64,000 nt of DNA from contig NZ_BAJN01000006.1 of assembly GCF_000613725.1 (NCBI RefSeq), positions 1 to 64,000 on the forward strand. The letters run 5' to 3'. A program made the translations under genes and the position numbers. The stretch is from Hoylesella pleuritidis JCM 14110 (lineage in GTDB: Bacteria; Bacteroidota; Bacteroidia; Bacteroidales; Bacteroidaceae). Below the pieces are notes generated by a model. The model searched no databases. It saw only the letters and a program-made list of their open reading frames with translations, and had not been told where the DNA came from. Numbering within the stretch: the first letter of the stretch is position 1; every line of letters starts with the position of its first letter. Of the stretch, positions 37,542 through 45,377 are shown piece by piece.

Positions 37542-39608
37542 ATGAAATTCATTCGAAGCGGTGTGCCGATCGCGGTAATTCTGATCGTGATTCTGGCCTG
37601 CGGACCCGAGCGGAATGTCCGAAAGGGCGACAGATACCTGGCTTTGGGTGAATATTTCGATGCTGCCGACCAGTTCAAGCGTGCTTATTCAAAAACGCCT
37701 GTGAAGCAGCGGGCCGAGCGGAGAATGATTGCCTTGAAACTGGCCGGCTGTTATGCGCGCATCAATATGGCGCCGAAAGCTGTAGCAGCGTATCGCAATG
37801 CTGTTCGATTCGGGAATATTTCGGCGGAAGACCGACTGTTGTTTGCTCGCCAACTGCTGAAAAACGGCTTGTATCGAGAGGCTGCTGAGGTGTTCGGGAA
37901 TGTGCTCGACTCGCTGTCTGATAATGAATTGGCTCGTAACGGACTGCTTTCGGCCGGGCAATCGCCCATCTGGCGCAAGGCAGGTTCACGATATACCGTT
38001 CGGCGGATGGATGTGCTTAATTCGCGTCGGGCTGATTATTCACCCGTGTTTGGCGGCGATAGCTATGACCGATTGTATTTCACTTCTACGCGTAGTGAGG
38101 CTTCGGGTACGGAGTTCAGCGGAATTACGGGTACTAAGGAGGGCGATATTTTCGTTTCGGAAAAGGATGATCGGGGTGTATGGAGCAAGCCGCGGCCTGT
38201 TGACGGGGGAGTGAATACACCGTCGGATGAGGGTGCTTGCACGTTTTCTGTCGATCAACGGACGATGTATCTCACACAATGTACGACGAGCCCTACGGTT
38301 CCGCGTTATGCAAAAATCGTGCAGTCGGCCCGTGCTGATGCTGTTTGGGGCAAGGCAACAGAGTTGGTTATCAGTCGGGATACACTTTCGAGCTATGCGC
38401 ATCCGGCTGTTTCGCCCGACGGTGAGTGGTTGTATTTCACGTCGGATATGCCTGGCGGACTCGGCGGATTGGATCTTTGGCGTGTCCGGTTGACTGCAAT
38501 GGGGCTCGGTGGAGCGGAAAATCTCGGCGCGCCTATCAATACTTCGGGCAATGAAGAGTTTCCGACGTTTCGGCCGAACGGCGACCTTTATTTCTCGTCC
38601 GACGGCCATCCTGGTTTCGGCGGGCTTGATATTTTCATCGCAAAGGTCGACAGTGGCGGGCGATATACGGTAGAACATCCCGGCGTTCCGCTCAATTCGC
38701 AGGGCGATGACTTCGGAATGACATTTGAAGGAGTGCACAATCGCGGTTTCTTTTCATCCAATCGGAGCGACGCCCACGGCTGGGATCATCTTTATTCGTT
38801 TGAATATCCCGAGGTAATTCAGACGTTGAAAGGCTGGGTTTACGAACGAGACGGCTACGAACTGCCTGCTGCACAGGTTTATATCGTGGGTAACGATGGT
38901 ACCAATGAGCGGTTGCACGTCAAAGGAGACGGCTCTTTCAGTCGTGTGATCAGTCCCGGGGTAGACTATCTTTTGCTGGCAACCTGCAAAGGATTTTTGA
39001 ATCATCAGGAAGCATTTCGAGCCGATTCGGTAAGCGAATCCAAAGAATACGTATTGCAATTTCCGCTTGCTTCGATCACGGCTCCGGTCTTGATCGATAA
39101 TATTTTCTATGATTTCGACAAGGCAACGCTGCGTCCTGAGTCGGCGCGAGCATTGGATGAGCTGGTCGGTTTGTTGCAAGAGAATCCGCACGTGACCATC
39201 GAACTCAGTGCGCATTGCGACTACAAAGGCAGTACCGAGTATAATAAACGACTCTCGCAACGGCGTGCTGAGACCGTAGTTGACTATTTGGTGGCTCACG
39301 GGATTGCGCGTGCTCGCCTCACACCAGTGGGTTATGGCAAGGAGAAACCTAAGCGCGTGCGCTCTAAATTGACTGAAACTTATCCGTGGTTGAAGGTTGA
39401 TGATGTGTTGACAGAGGCATTTGTCAAGTCGCAAAACGAACAGCAACAGGATATTTGCAACCAACTCAACCGTCGAACAGAATTTATCGTCCTTCGCACA
39501 ACGTACGGACTATTCGACGAAGAAGGGCACCTGAAACCGCAATCGCAATCTCAACGATCTGTCGAAAAGTCGCATAAAGAGGAAAAAGTCAATGTTATCT
39601 TTGATTGA
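37542..39608 (+). CDS. porE: PorE-like type IX secretion lipoprotein (TPR, PD40 propeller, CRD, OmpA domains)
   Basis: From the Met at 37542 the protein has 688 residues, lipidated at Cys20 (VILIVILACG). Domains in order: TPR helices (about 25-130), PD40 beta-propeller repeats (about 155-425; e.g. YDRLYFTSTRSEASG, GEWLYFTSDMPGGLGGLDLW, GDLYFSSDGHPGFGGLDIF), a carboxypeptidase-regulatory-like beta-sandwich (about 428-500) and an OmpA-type peptidoglycan-binding domain (IFYDFDKATLRPESARALDE). This exact order is that of PorE of Porphyromonas gingivalis, which anchors the secretion machine to the cell wall. The M6 protease in this window would be a client. An alternative start is the Met at 37524. 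Confidence 0.85.
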   Translation: MKFIRSGVPIAVILIVILACGPERNVRKGDRYLALGEYFDAADQFKRAYSKTPVKQRAERRMIALKLAGCYARINMAPKAVAAYRNAVRFGNISAEDRLLFARQLLKNGLYREAAEVFGNVLDSLSDNELARNGLLSAGQSPIWRKAGSRYTVRRMDVLNSRRADYSPVFGGDSYDRLYFTSTRSEASGTEFSGITGTKEGDIFVSEKDDRGVWSKPRPVDGGVNTPSDEGACTFSVDQRTMYLTQCTTSPTVPRYAKIVQSARADAVWGKATELVISRDTLSSYAHPAVSPDGEWLYFTSDMPGGLGGLDLWRVRLTAMGLGGAENLGAPINTSGNEEFPTFRPNGDLYFSSDGHPGFGGLDIFIAKVDSGGRYTVEHPGVPLNSQGDDFGMTFEGVHNRGFFSSNRSDAHGWDHLYSFEYPEVIQTLKGWVYERDGYELPAAQVYIVGNDGTNERLHVKGDGSFSRVISPGVDYLLLATCKGFLNHQEAFRADSVSESKEYVLQFPLASITAPVLIDNIFYDFDKATLRPESARALDELVGLLQENPHVTIELSAHCDYKGSTEYNKRLSQRRAETVVDYLVAHGIARARLTPVGYGKEKPKRVRSKLTETYPWLKVDDVLTEAFVKSQNEQQQDICNQLNRRTEFIVLRTTYGLFDEEGHLKPQSQSQRSVEKSHKEEKVNVIFD

Positions 39609-39657
39609 CGGAAAGTAGATAACTTGTTGAGATATGTCTTTTTCTATGATAGAAAAT

Positions 39658-39712
39658 GCCGATTTGCGAACTGATAGGTACACAATTTGGGAATATCAGT
39701 TCATAAATCGGC
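39658..39712 (+). terminator. long hairpin after porE
   Basis: GCCGATTTGCGAACTGATA (from 39658) pairs with TATCAGTTCATAAATCGGC (to 39712) with a one-base bulge or mismatch, followed by GTTTATTTGTTTCTT. Confidence 0.8.
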
Positions 39713-39756
39713 GTTTATTTGTTTCTTATTGAGAAAGAAATCTATATAATTTTCTT

Positions 39757-40107
39757 TCACTGTTCGCTTTCAATTGCATTGTAACCGGCTACGGAAAGCA
39801 GTGTGAGGAAGAACACAACTGCTATCAACGGCGACACGTTGTGCAGATCGACAGAGGCAAATTGGCCGATGAAATCGCCCAAAATATTGTGTAAGATGGT
39901 CTGAATGCAAGCCAATCCACCTGTCAACGCAATGAAAACGACACCTACCGCTACACAGAGCAACGTCCAAATACGATTTAACAGGACTGCTTCCTGTGCC
40001 GGCAAACGCTGCATTACGCGTTCGGAAAAGCCGTTATCGGCAAACTCCTGCTTATTTTCAGCAAAGAATTTAGCTATTAATTTCTCATCATTATCCATCA
40101 TATCCAT
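39757..40107 (-). CDS. DUF5056 membrane protein
   Basis: The 116-residue protein has a cytoplasmic N-terminus (DNDEKLIAKFFAENKQEFADNG, then FSERVMQRLP) and two TM helices (IWTLLCVAVGVVFIALTGGL; LIAVVFFLTLLSVAGYNAI), the DUF5056 pattern. It overlaps the 3' end of the sigma factor gene by 17 bases. Its position and short cytoplasmic segment could suit an anti-sigma role, but this is inference only. Confidence 0.8.
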   Translation of the reverse strand: MDMMDNDEKLIAKFFAENKQEFADNGFSERVMQRLPAQEAVLLNRIWTLLCVAVGVVFIALTGGLACIQTILHNILGDFIGQFASVDLHNVSPLIAVVFFLTLLSVAGYNAIESEQ

Positions 40108-40630
40108 TCTCCTTTAAATAAGTGGCAAGTCGCTGTTTACCCCGAGAGAGGTGAGACTTTACCGTTCCTTGGGCCATACCCGTTATCTCTGAGATCTTGT
40201 CTATGGGTTGTCCTTCCATCAATTGTAGGGTGATACAAGTACGTTCGGCGGCAGTCAGTATGGCCATTGCATCGTAAATATCCATTCGCAGATTGCTGTC
40301 AGCAGTCTCGGCATTACGTCGCGACACGGCGGGTGTATCTAAGTCGCCCGTTAGTTTACGGCTGCGCGTATAGTCGTAAAGCACATTATAGGCAATGCGA
40401 TAGAGCCAAGTACTGAATCCCGAGAGCCCTTTGAACTGCCCGATATGCGTATATGCCTTGACGAAAGTGTCTTGCGCGAGGTCGTCGCTCAGCTGAACGT
40501 CTCCCGAAGTCTGGTTCATAAAGAACCGACGTATAGGCGACTGGTACTTCACAACCAGCTCGTTGAAAGCCTTTTTGTTGTGAAATACCGTCACCTGCGT
40601 AACGAAAGAGATGTCATTCAGCTTATCCAC
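40091..40630 (-). CDS. ECF-type RNA polymerase sigma factor
   Basis: The 179-residue protein has region 2 (FNELVVKYQSPIRRFFMNQT, DDLAQDTFVKAYTHIGQFKG, FSTWLYRIAYNVLYDYTR) and region 4 (LTAAERTCITLQLMEGQPID, EITGMAQGTVKSHLSRGKQR) joined by a short linker, the ECF layout. It is cotranscribed with DUF6249 upstream and DUF5056 downstream, a group repeatedly seen in Bacteroidales. The signal it answers is unknown. Confidence 0.93.
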   Translation of the reverse strand: MDKLNDISFVTQVTVFHNKKAFNELVVKYQSPIRRFFMNQTSGDVQLSDDLAQDTFVKAYTHIGQFKGLSGFSTWLYRIAYNVLYDYTRSRKLTGDLDTPAVSRRNAETADSNLRMDIYDAMAILTAAERTCITLQLMEGQPIDKISEITGMAQGTVKSHLSRGKQRLATYLKENGYDG

Positions 40631-40639
40631 GGCCTGCGA

Positions 40640-41293
40640 TTAAAATTCGTCGTGATCACGTTTTCTGCCTGATGTTCGGGCAATAAACATCTGACCGATA
40701 CCCATACACAGCACAAGCGCGCCAACACCAGCAATCTCTTTGGTGCCCATCCACCAAAACATCAGCATCAATCCCACGCCGATGGCAGCATTGTTTATGC
40801 CTTTTCGCCACAGGTCTTCATTCGTTCTCTTAGGCGAGGGAGCAACATCGGCAGGTACGGGCTGCCCTGTTTCCATCGCTTTTTGGGCTAAAATCACTCG
40901 GTCGTTGTGGCGTTTGATAAGATACCTGATGATGAATAGGATAATAATGACAGGCGACATCAGGAACAGAAAGATCATAACTACGATAACAATAGCCAAT
41001 AAGGTGCCGCCGAAATTCCATCCCACGTGGTCGCCCCAATACTCGATCGGGTTGTCGCTGTCGTCAGAATAGTTTGGGTTATAATCCCGTTCGTCTTCTT
41101 GTTCAAAGCCGATATCGTGCTCTGTCTCAGCCAGTGCCGTGCTGTCCGAATAGGCTTCGATACCTGTCGAACTTGAGTCGGCCATCGTGGTAACGGCTGT
41201 TTTCTGTGGATGATGGCGGTGTTTGGGTACCGCATTTATTGCCAATGCACTGAAAGTCAGCATCAGTGCCAATGCTATCAATGACTTTTTCAT
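40640..41293 (-). CDS. DUF6249 membrane protein
   Basis: The 217-residue protein has a signal-like N-terminus (MKKSLIALALMLTFSALAIN), an acidic low-complexity stretch (about 38-85), a TM helix pair (GGTLLAIVIVVMIFLFLMSP and VIIILFIIRYLIK), a cytoplasmic loop and two further hydrophobic segments (NNAAIGVGLMLMFWWMG; GVGALVLCMGIGQMFIA). It is 9 bases upstream of the sigma factor gene. This matches DUF6249; function unknown. Confidence 0.75.
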   Translation of the reverse strand: MKKSLIALALMLTFSALAINAVPKHRHHPQKTAVTTMADSSSTGIEAYSDSTALAETEHDIGFEQEDERDYNPNYSDDSDNPIEYWGDHVGWNFGGTLLAIVIVVMIFLFLMSPVIIILFIIRYLIKRHNDRVILAQKAMETGQPVPADVAPSPKRTNEDLWRKGINNAAIGVGLMLMFWWMGTKEIAGVGALVLCMGIGQMFIARTSGRKRDHDEF

Positions 41294-41309
41294 ATTCTAT
41301 TTTTTTGTT

Positions 41310-41465
41310 TTAGTAGACCAGTGGACAAGTAAACGAATGAACGAGAACTTTGTTTTAGTTGATGAGTAAACCAGTAAACGAGTGAATGAGAGCTTCGTTT
41401 TCTCCTTGTCAACTGATTCCCCGCCTTGTCAACTTGTTAACTTGTCAGTTCGTTAACTTCTGAAT
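41310..41465. repeat. imperfect direct and inverted repeats between DUF6249 and the methyltransferase
   Basis: ACCAGTGGACAAGTAAACGA ATGAACGAGAACTTTGTTTT (41318 onward) recurs in shorter form as ACCAGTAAACGAGTGAATGA GAGCTTCGTTTT (41370 onward). The following TTGTCAACTTGTTAACTTG, CAGTTCGTTAAC region is an approximate inverted copy. Confidence 0.5.
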
Positions 41466-41499
41466 TTCTGTTCATTTGACGCAACAAGTACTTCATTAG

Positions 41500-41532
41500 T
41501 TGCAAAGTTACAAGAAAAAATGCGTATTTTTG
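41500..41532 (+). promoter_or_regulatory. promoter of the rRNA methyltransferase-thyA-folA operon
   Basis: TATTTTTG (41525-41532) fits TAnnTTTG. TTG at 41500-41502 is 22 nt upstream, slightly far. The ATG is at 41554. Confidence 0.5.
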
Positions 41533-41553
41533 CACCCATATATATAAAAGGTG

Positions 41554-42941
41554 ATGAATTTTCCTGCGGACTTCGAGCAATATACTCGGCAACTGATGGG
41601 GCCCGAACTGTATCAGACGGTGGTCTCGGCACTGACTGATGAGCCGCCTGTCAGCATTCGGTTGAATCCGTTTAAATGTCGGATGGAAGATGTCCGTATC
41701 CCTTTGGCCGACGGACGAGTGCCTTGGTGCAACACGGGAGTTTATCTTCGGCAGCGGCCTAATTTTACGTTCGACCCGTTGATGCACGCCGGTGCCTATT
41801 ATGTTCAGGATGCTTCGTCGATGTTTCTGCACCGAGTGATTCGCCAATATGTGGTCGATCCCGTGATGATGCTCGACCTTTGCGCTGCGCCTGGTGGTAA
41901 ATCTACATGTGCTTTGGCTGCATTGCCCGTGGGAAGCGTGCTGTTTTGCAATGAACCTGTGCGCAATCGGGCACAGATTCTGCGTGAGAATATCGTGAAG
42001 TTCGGCCATCCTGACGTCGTTGTTACTAATAATTACGCACGCGATTATCAGCGAAGCGGCTTGATGTTCGATGTCGTTCTGGCCGACGTACCGTGCAGCG
42101 GAGAGGGTATGTTTCGCAAAGATGCAGGGGCAATAGCCGAATGGAGCCCGGCAAATGTGGCCCATTGCGACGTCTGCAACGAGAAATCGTGAGCGATATT
42201 TGGCCTTGTCTCAAACCCGGTGGATTGCTGATATACTCTACTTGCACGTTCAATGCTTGTGAGAATGAAGAAAATGCTGCGTGGATTGCAGCTGAATTAG
42301 GAGCCGAATTCCTATCTGTGGACACTGAGCAGGCGTGGAATATCACTGGTTCTTTGGTAGATGAAAACCCTGCTTATCGCTTCCTTCCTGGACGTTCGCG
42401 TGGGGAGGGATTTTGCCTGTTTATTCTTCGCAAAACAACTAACGGCTTTTCACCTTGCAAAAAGCATCAAATCGCACGACGAAAAGCCGTTAATTGCAGC
42501 CTGATTAACGGCTTATTGCAGAGCGATGTGTATGAGGTGGCGCAACGTTCTGATAATGAGCTCGTTGCGATCCCGCGCAGATGGGCCGATCTTTACTTTT
42601 CGGCGGCGCAGTCGTTGCACGTCATTCACGCGGGAATTACACTCGGGATACAAAAAGGAAAAGACGTAATTCCTCATATTTCATTGGCTTTTTCTACGGC
42701 ACTGAACGCCGATTTTTTCCCGCAAGTGGCATTAGACGATGCGCAAACTATCCGCTTTCTGCGCAAAGAAGCTGTCGGTTTGCCTGCCAAAACACCACGA
42801 GGGGCCGTGCTGCTCACCTATCGCGGTCGGCCCATTGGCTTCGAGAAGAACGTCGGTCAGCGTGCCAACAATCTCTATCCCAATGAATGGAAGATTAAAA
42901 GTAGCCATATTCCACAAGATAATCACAATGTAATTACATAA
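41554..42941 (+). CDS. RsmF/NOL1-Nop2-Sun type rRNA m5C methyltransferase, frame broken once
   Basis: The N-terminal frame (to 42192) has LDLCAAPGGKSTCALAAL (SAM loop) and VLADVPCSGEGMFRKD (catalytic PCSGEG). The C-terminal frame (42093-42941) has LIYSTCTFNACENEENAAWI with the second Cys, then the RsmF-type C-terminal domain. The break is at 42171, where HCDRLQREIVSDIWP is restored by adding one C (GACCGT for GACGT); the full protein is then 462 residues. A 22-bp repeat array (42438-42525) lies in the coding region and encodes about 29 residues with no family likeness, between the methyltransferase core and the C-terminal domain. Confidence 0.9.
42438..42525. repeat. 22-bp repeat array inside the rRNA methyltransferase frame (four units)
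   Basis: Units start at 42438 (ACTAACGGCTTTTCACCTTG), 42460 (AAAAGCATCAAATCGCACGA), 42482 (AAAAGCCGTTAATTGCAGCC) and 42504 (ATTAACGGCTTATTGCAGAG), each exactly 22 bp, total 88. The reading frame passes through without a stop. Confidence 0.85.
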
Positions 42942-43735
42942 ATGAAACAATATCTCGATCTGCTCGATCGCATTATTCGCGAGGGCGTTAAGAAAGAAGA
43001 CCGGACGGGAACGGGGACGATCAGCGTCTTTGGAAACCAAATGCGGTTCGATCTCGGACAAGGTTTCCCCTTGCTAACAACCAAAAAACTGCATCTGAAA
43101 TCCATCATTTACGAACTGCTTTGGTTCTTAAAAGGTGATACGAACGTGCATTATTTGCAAAAGAACGGCGTGCGGATATGGAACGAATGGGCTGATGAAC
43201 ACGGCGATTTGGGGCCTGTTTACGGTCATCAATGGCGCTCGTGGCCCGACTATCAGGGCGGAACTATCGATCAGATTCAGCAAGTGCTCGACCTGATTCG
43301 TCATCATCCCGACTCCCGCCGAATGATTGTCACGGCGTGGAATCCGGCTGAAGTCGAGCAGATGGCATTACCCCCGTGCCACTGTTTGTTTCAATTCTAT
43401 GTGGCAGAAGGCGTTTGAGTCTTCAACTTTACCAGCGCAGCGCCGACACTTTCTTAGGAGTACCGTTCAATATAGCCTCTTATGCGCTGCTGTTACAGAT
43501 GATGGCGCAAGTCTGCGGACTGCAAGTGGGCGACTTTATTCATACTACCGGCGACACGCATCTTTATCTCAACCATCTTGATCAAGCCCGATTGCAACTC
43601 ACCCGAACGCCTCGTGTCCTGCCCGTGATGCGTCTGAATCCGGACGTAAAAGATCTTTTCGCGTTTAGATACGAAGATTTCGAACTCGTAAATTATGATC
43701 CGTGGCCGCATATTTCGGCGCAGGTCTCTGTCTGA
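42942..43735 (+). CDS. thyA: thymidylate synthase, frame broken once
   Basis: Makes dTMP from dUMP with methylenetetrahydrofolate. The first frame (to 43418) has [18 protein letters not shown], the GHQWRSW segment and the active site [12 protein letters not shown]. It then runs into a stop; the second frame (from 43376) continues [20 protein letters not shown] and [12 protein letters not shown] to the usual C-terminus. One C missing after 43412 (GGCCGT for GGCGT) restores [10 protein letters not shown] and exactly 264 residues, the length of E. coli ThyA. The gene abuts the methyltransferase stop and precedes folA. Confidence 0.95.
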
Positions 43736-43751
43736 TGAACTTTAAAACAGA

Positions 43752-44240
43752 ATGCAAATGACCGTTAATATCATTGCTGCTGTGGCCCGAAATCGTGCCA
43801 TTGGCTATCAAAACAAACTGATTTATTGGCTTCCAAACGATTTGAAACGCTTCAAACAGCTCACCACGGGGCATACAGTTGTGATGGGTAGACATACTTT
43901 CGAGTCGTTGCCTAATGGTGCTTTACCCAATCGTCGCAATGTAGTGCTGAGCCGTACGCAGGTCCATTTCGAGGGGTGCGATGCTTATACGTCTCTCGAT
44001 GAGGCGTTGGCCTCGTGCCGACCTGATGAAGAGCTATATATAATAGGTGGTGCACGGGTTTACGAACAGGCATTACCCAAGGCCGACCGACTGTATCTTA
44101 CTGAGATAAACGACACGCCTGTCGAGGCCGATGCATTCTTTCCGCCCTATGACGAGTGGCAGGAAGTAGCGCGAGAAACGTACGAATGCGATGAGCGGCA
44201 CCTCTTTTCCTATGCCTTTGTAACGTATGCTCGGCGTTGA
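43752..44240 (+). CDS. folA: dihydrofolate reductase
   Basis: The 162-residue protein reduces dihydrofolate formed by ThyA. NIIAAVARNRAIGYQNKLIY, then WLPNDLKRFKQLTTGHTVVM, is the standard N-terminal half with the substrate-binding Asp of LPNDLKRF; GRHTFESLP and the IIGGARVYEQALP loop bind NADPH. A second ATG two codons on (43758) is the other possible start. It follows thyA by 16 bases and its end overlaps the MGMT-family gene by 14. Confidence 0.95.
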   Translation: MQMTVNIIAAVARNRAIGYQNKLIYWLPNDLKRFKQLTTGHTVVMGRHTFESLPNGALPNRRNVVLSRTQVHFEGCDAYTSLDEALASCRPDEELYIIGGARVYEQALPKADRLYLTEINDTPVEADAFFPPYDEWQEVARETYECDERHLFSYAFVTYARR

Positions 44241-44553
44241 TTCTGCGGCTTTTCGACAGGATGTTTACAGTATTGTAGCGGCCATTCCGCGTGGAAAGGT
44301 GATGAGTTACGGACAGATTGCCGAACTCATCGGTCGTCCGCAAAATGCCCGTTTGGTAGGGAATGTTTTGCGAGGAGCCACAACCGAACTTGCACTTCCG
44401 TGTCATCGGGTGGTCAATAGTCAAGGCCGCACAGCCCCGCATTGGTCCGAACAGCAAGAGATTCTTGCTGCTGAAGGTGTAGCTTTCAAGTCTTCCGGAC
44501 TTGTGGATATGCGTAAGTGTCGGTGGAATTATGAGGAATGGGCCGACGAGTAA
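44227..44553 (+). CDS. MGMT-family protein (alkyltransferase-like, with active-site Cys)
   Basis: The 108-residue protein is only the C-terminal, DNA-binding and active-site domain of O6-alkylguanine-DNA alkyltransferases: FRQDVYSIVAAIPRGKVMSY, GQIAELIGRPQNARLVGNVL, then LPCHRVVNSQG with the acceptor Cys. Many short family members are alkyltransferase-like proteins in which the Cys is replaced by Trp; here PCHRV is intact, so transfer chemistry is possible though the N-terminal domain is absent. Start overlaps the end of folA by 14 bases in another frame. Confidence 0.88.
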   Translation: MLGVDSAAFRQDVYSIVAAIPRGKVMSYGQIAELIGRPQNARLVGNVLRGATTELALPCHRVVNSQGRTAPHWSEQQEILAAEGVAFKSSGLVDMRKCRWNYEEWADE

Positions 44554-44591
44554 AACCAAGTAGACTCGTTAAATATATCGAAATTTCTTTC

Positions 44592-44599
44592 TATTTTTG
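44592..44599 (+). promoter_or_regulatory. -7 box just before trmB
   Basis: TATTTTTG fits TAnnTTTG but ends only seven bases before the ATG at 44606, so the transcript would be nearly leaderless if this box is used. Confidence 0.4.
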
Positions 44600-44605
44600 C
44601 ATTAT

Positions 44606-45372
44606 ATGAGTAAAGGAAAGTTACAGAAGTTTGCCGAAATGGAGACATTCAGCAACGTTTTTCAATATCCCTTCGCTGCGATGGAGGGTGTTTCGTTTGA
44701 TATGAAAGGTCTTTGGCGTGAGCGATTTTTCTGCAATAATCATCCCATCGTTCTTGAATTGGGATGCGGTAAGGGCGAATACACGGTTGGATTAGCTAAA
44801 CTTTATCCGGAGATAAACTTCATCGGAGTGATATTAAAGGTGCAAGAATGTACACGGGAGCTAAACAAGCGTTGGACGAAAAGCTGTCGAATGTAGCCTT
44901 CTTGCGTACCAATATCGAGATTATTGACCGCTTTTTCGGACCCGATGAGGTGCAAGAGATTTGGCTGACATTCAGTGATCCGCAGATGAAAAATGTACAC
45001 AAGCGACTCACGAGTACGTTTTTTATGGCGCGTTATCGGCATTTTCTGGTGGATCGAGGTATTATTCATCTGAAAACCGACAGTAATTTCCTATTCACTT
45101 ACACGTCTTTGGTGGTGGAACGCAATGGTTTTCCCCTCTTGTTTAAGACCGAAGACCTCTATCATTCGTCGCTTTCCGAAGAGCATTCGCCGCTTCTCAC
45201 CATCCGCACTTACTACGAATCAATGTGGATGGAGCGCGGTTTGAATATTCGATACATCCGCTTTGAGCTTCCGCATAACGGCGAATTGGCCGAGCCGGAA
45301 GTTGAAATTCCTTTGGATGAGTACCGCAGTTATCATCGCTCTAAACGCAGTAGCCGTTCTGTAAGTAAATAA
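44606..45372 (+). CDS. trmB: tRNA (guanine-N7)-methyltransferase, frame broken once
   Basis: Methylates G46 of tRNAs using SAM. The first frame (to 44896) has [20 protein letters not shown], the SAM-binding motif. The second (44848-45372) has [20 protein letters not shown] and the family signature [19 protein letters not shown] (with FSDPQ for the common FPDPW). One missing G at 44830 (GTGGAT for GTGAT) restores [15 protein letters not shown] and a protein of 255 residues. The last residues are Ser/Arg-rich. Confidence 0.9.
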
Positions 45373-45377
45373 ACGGG

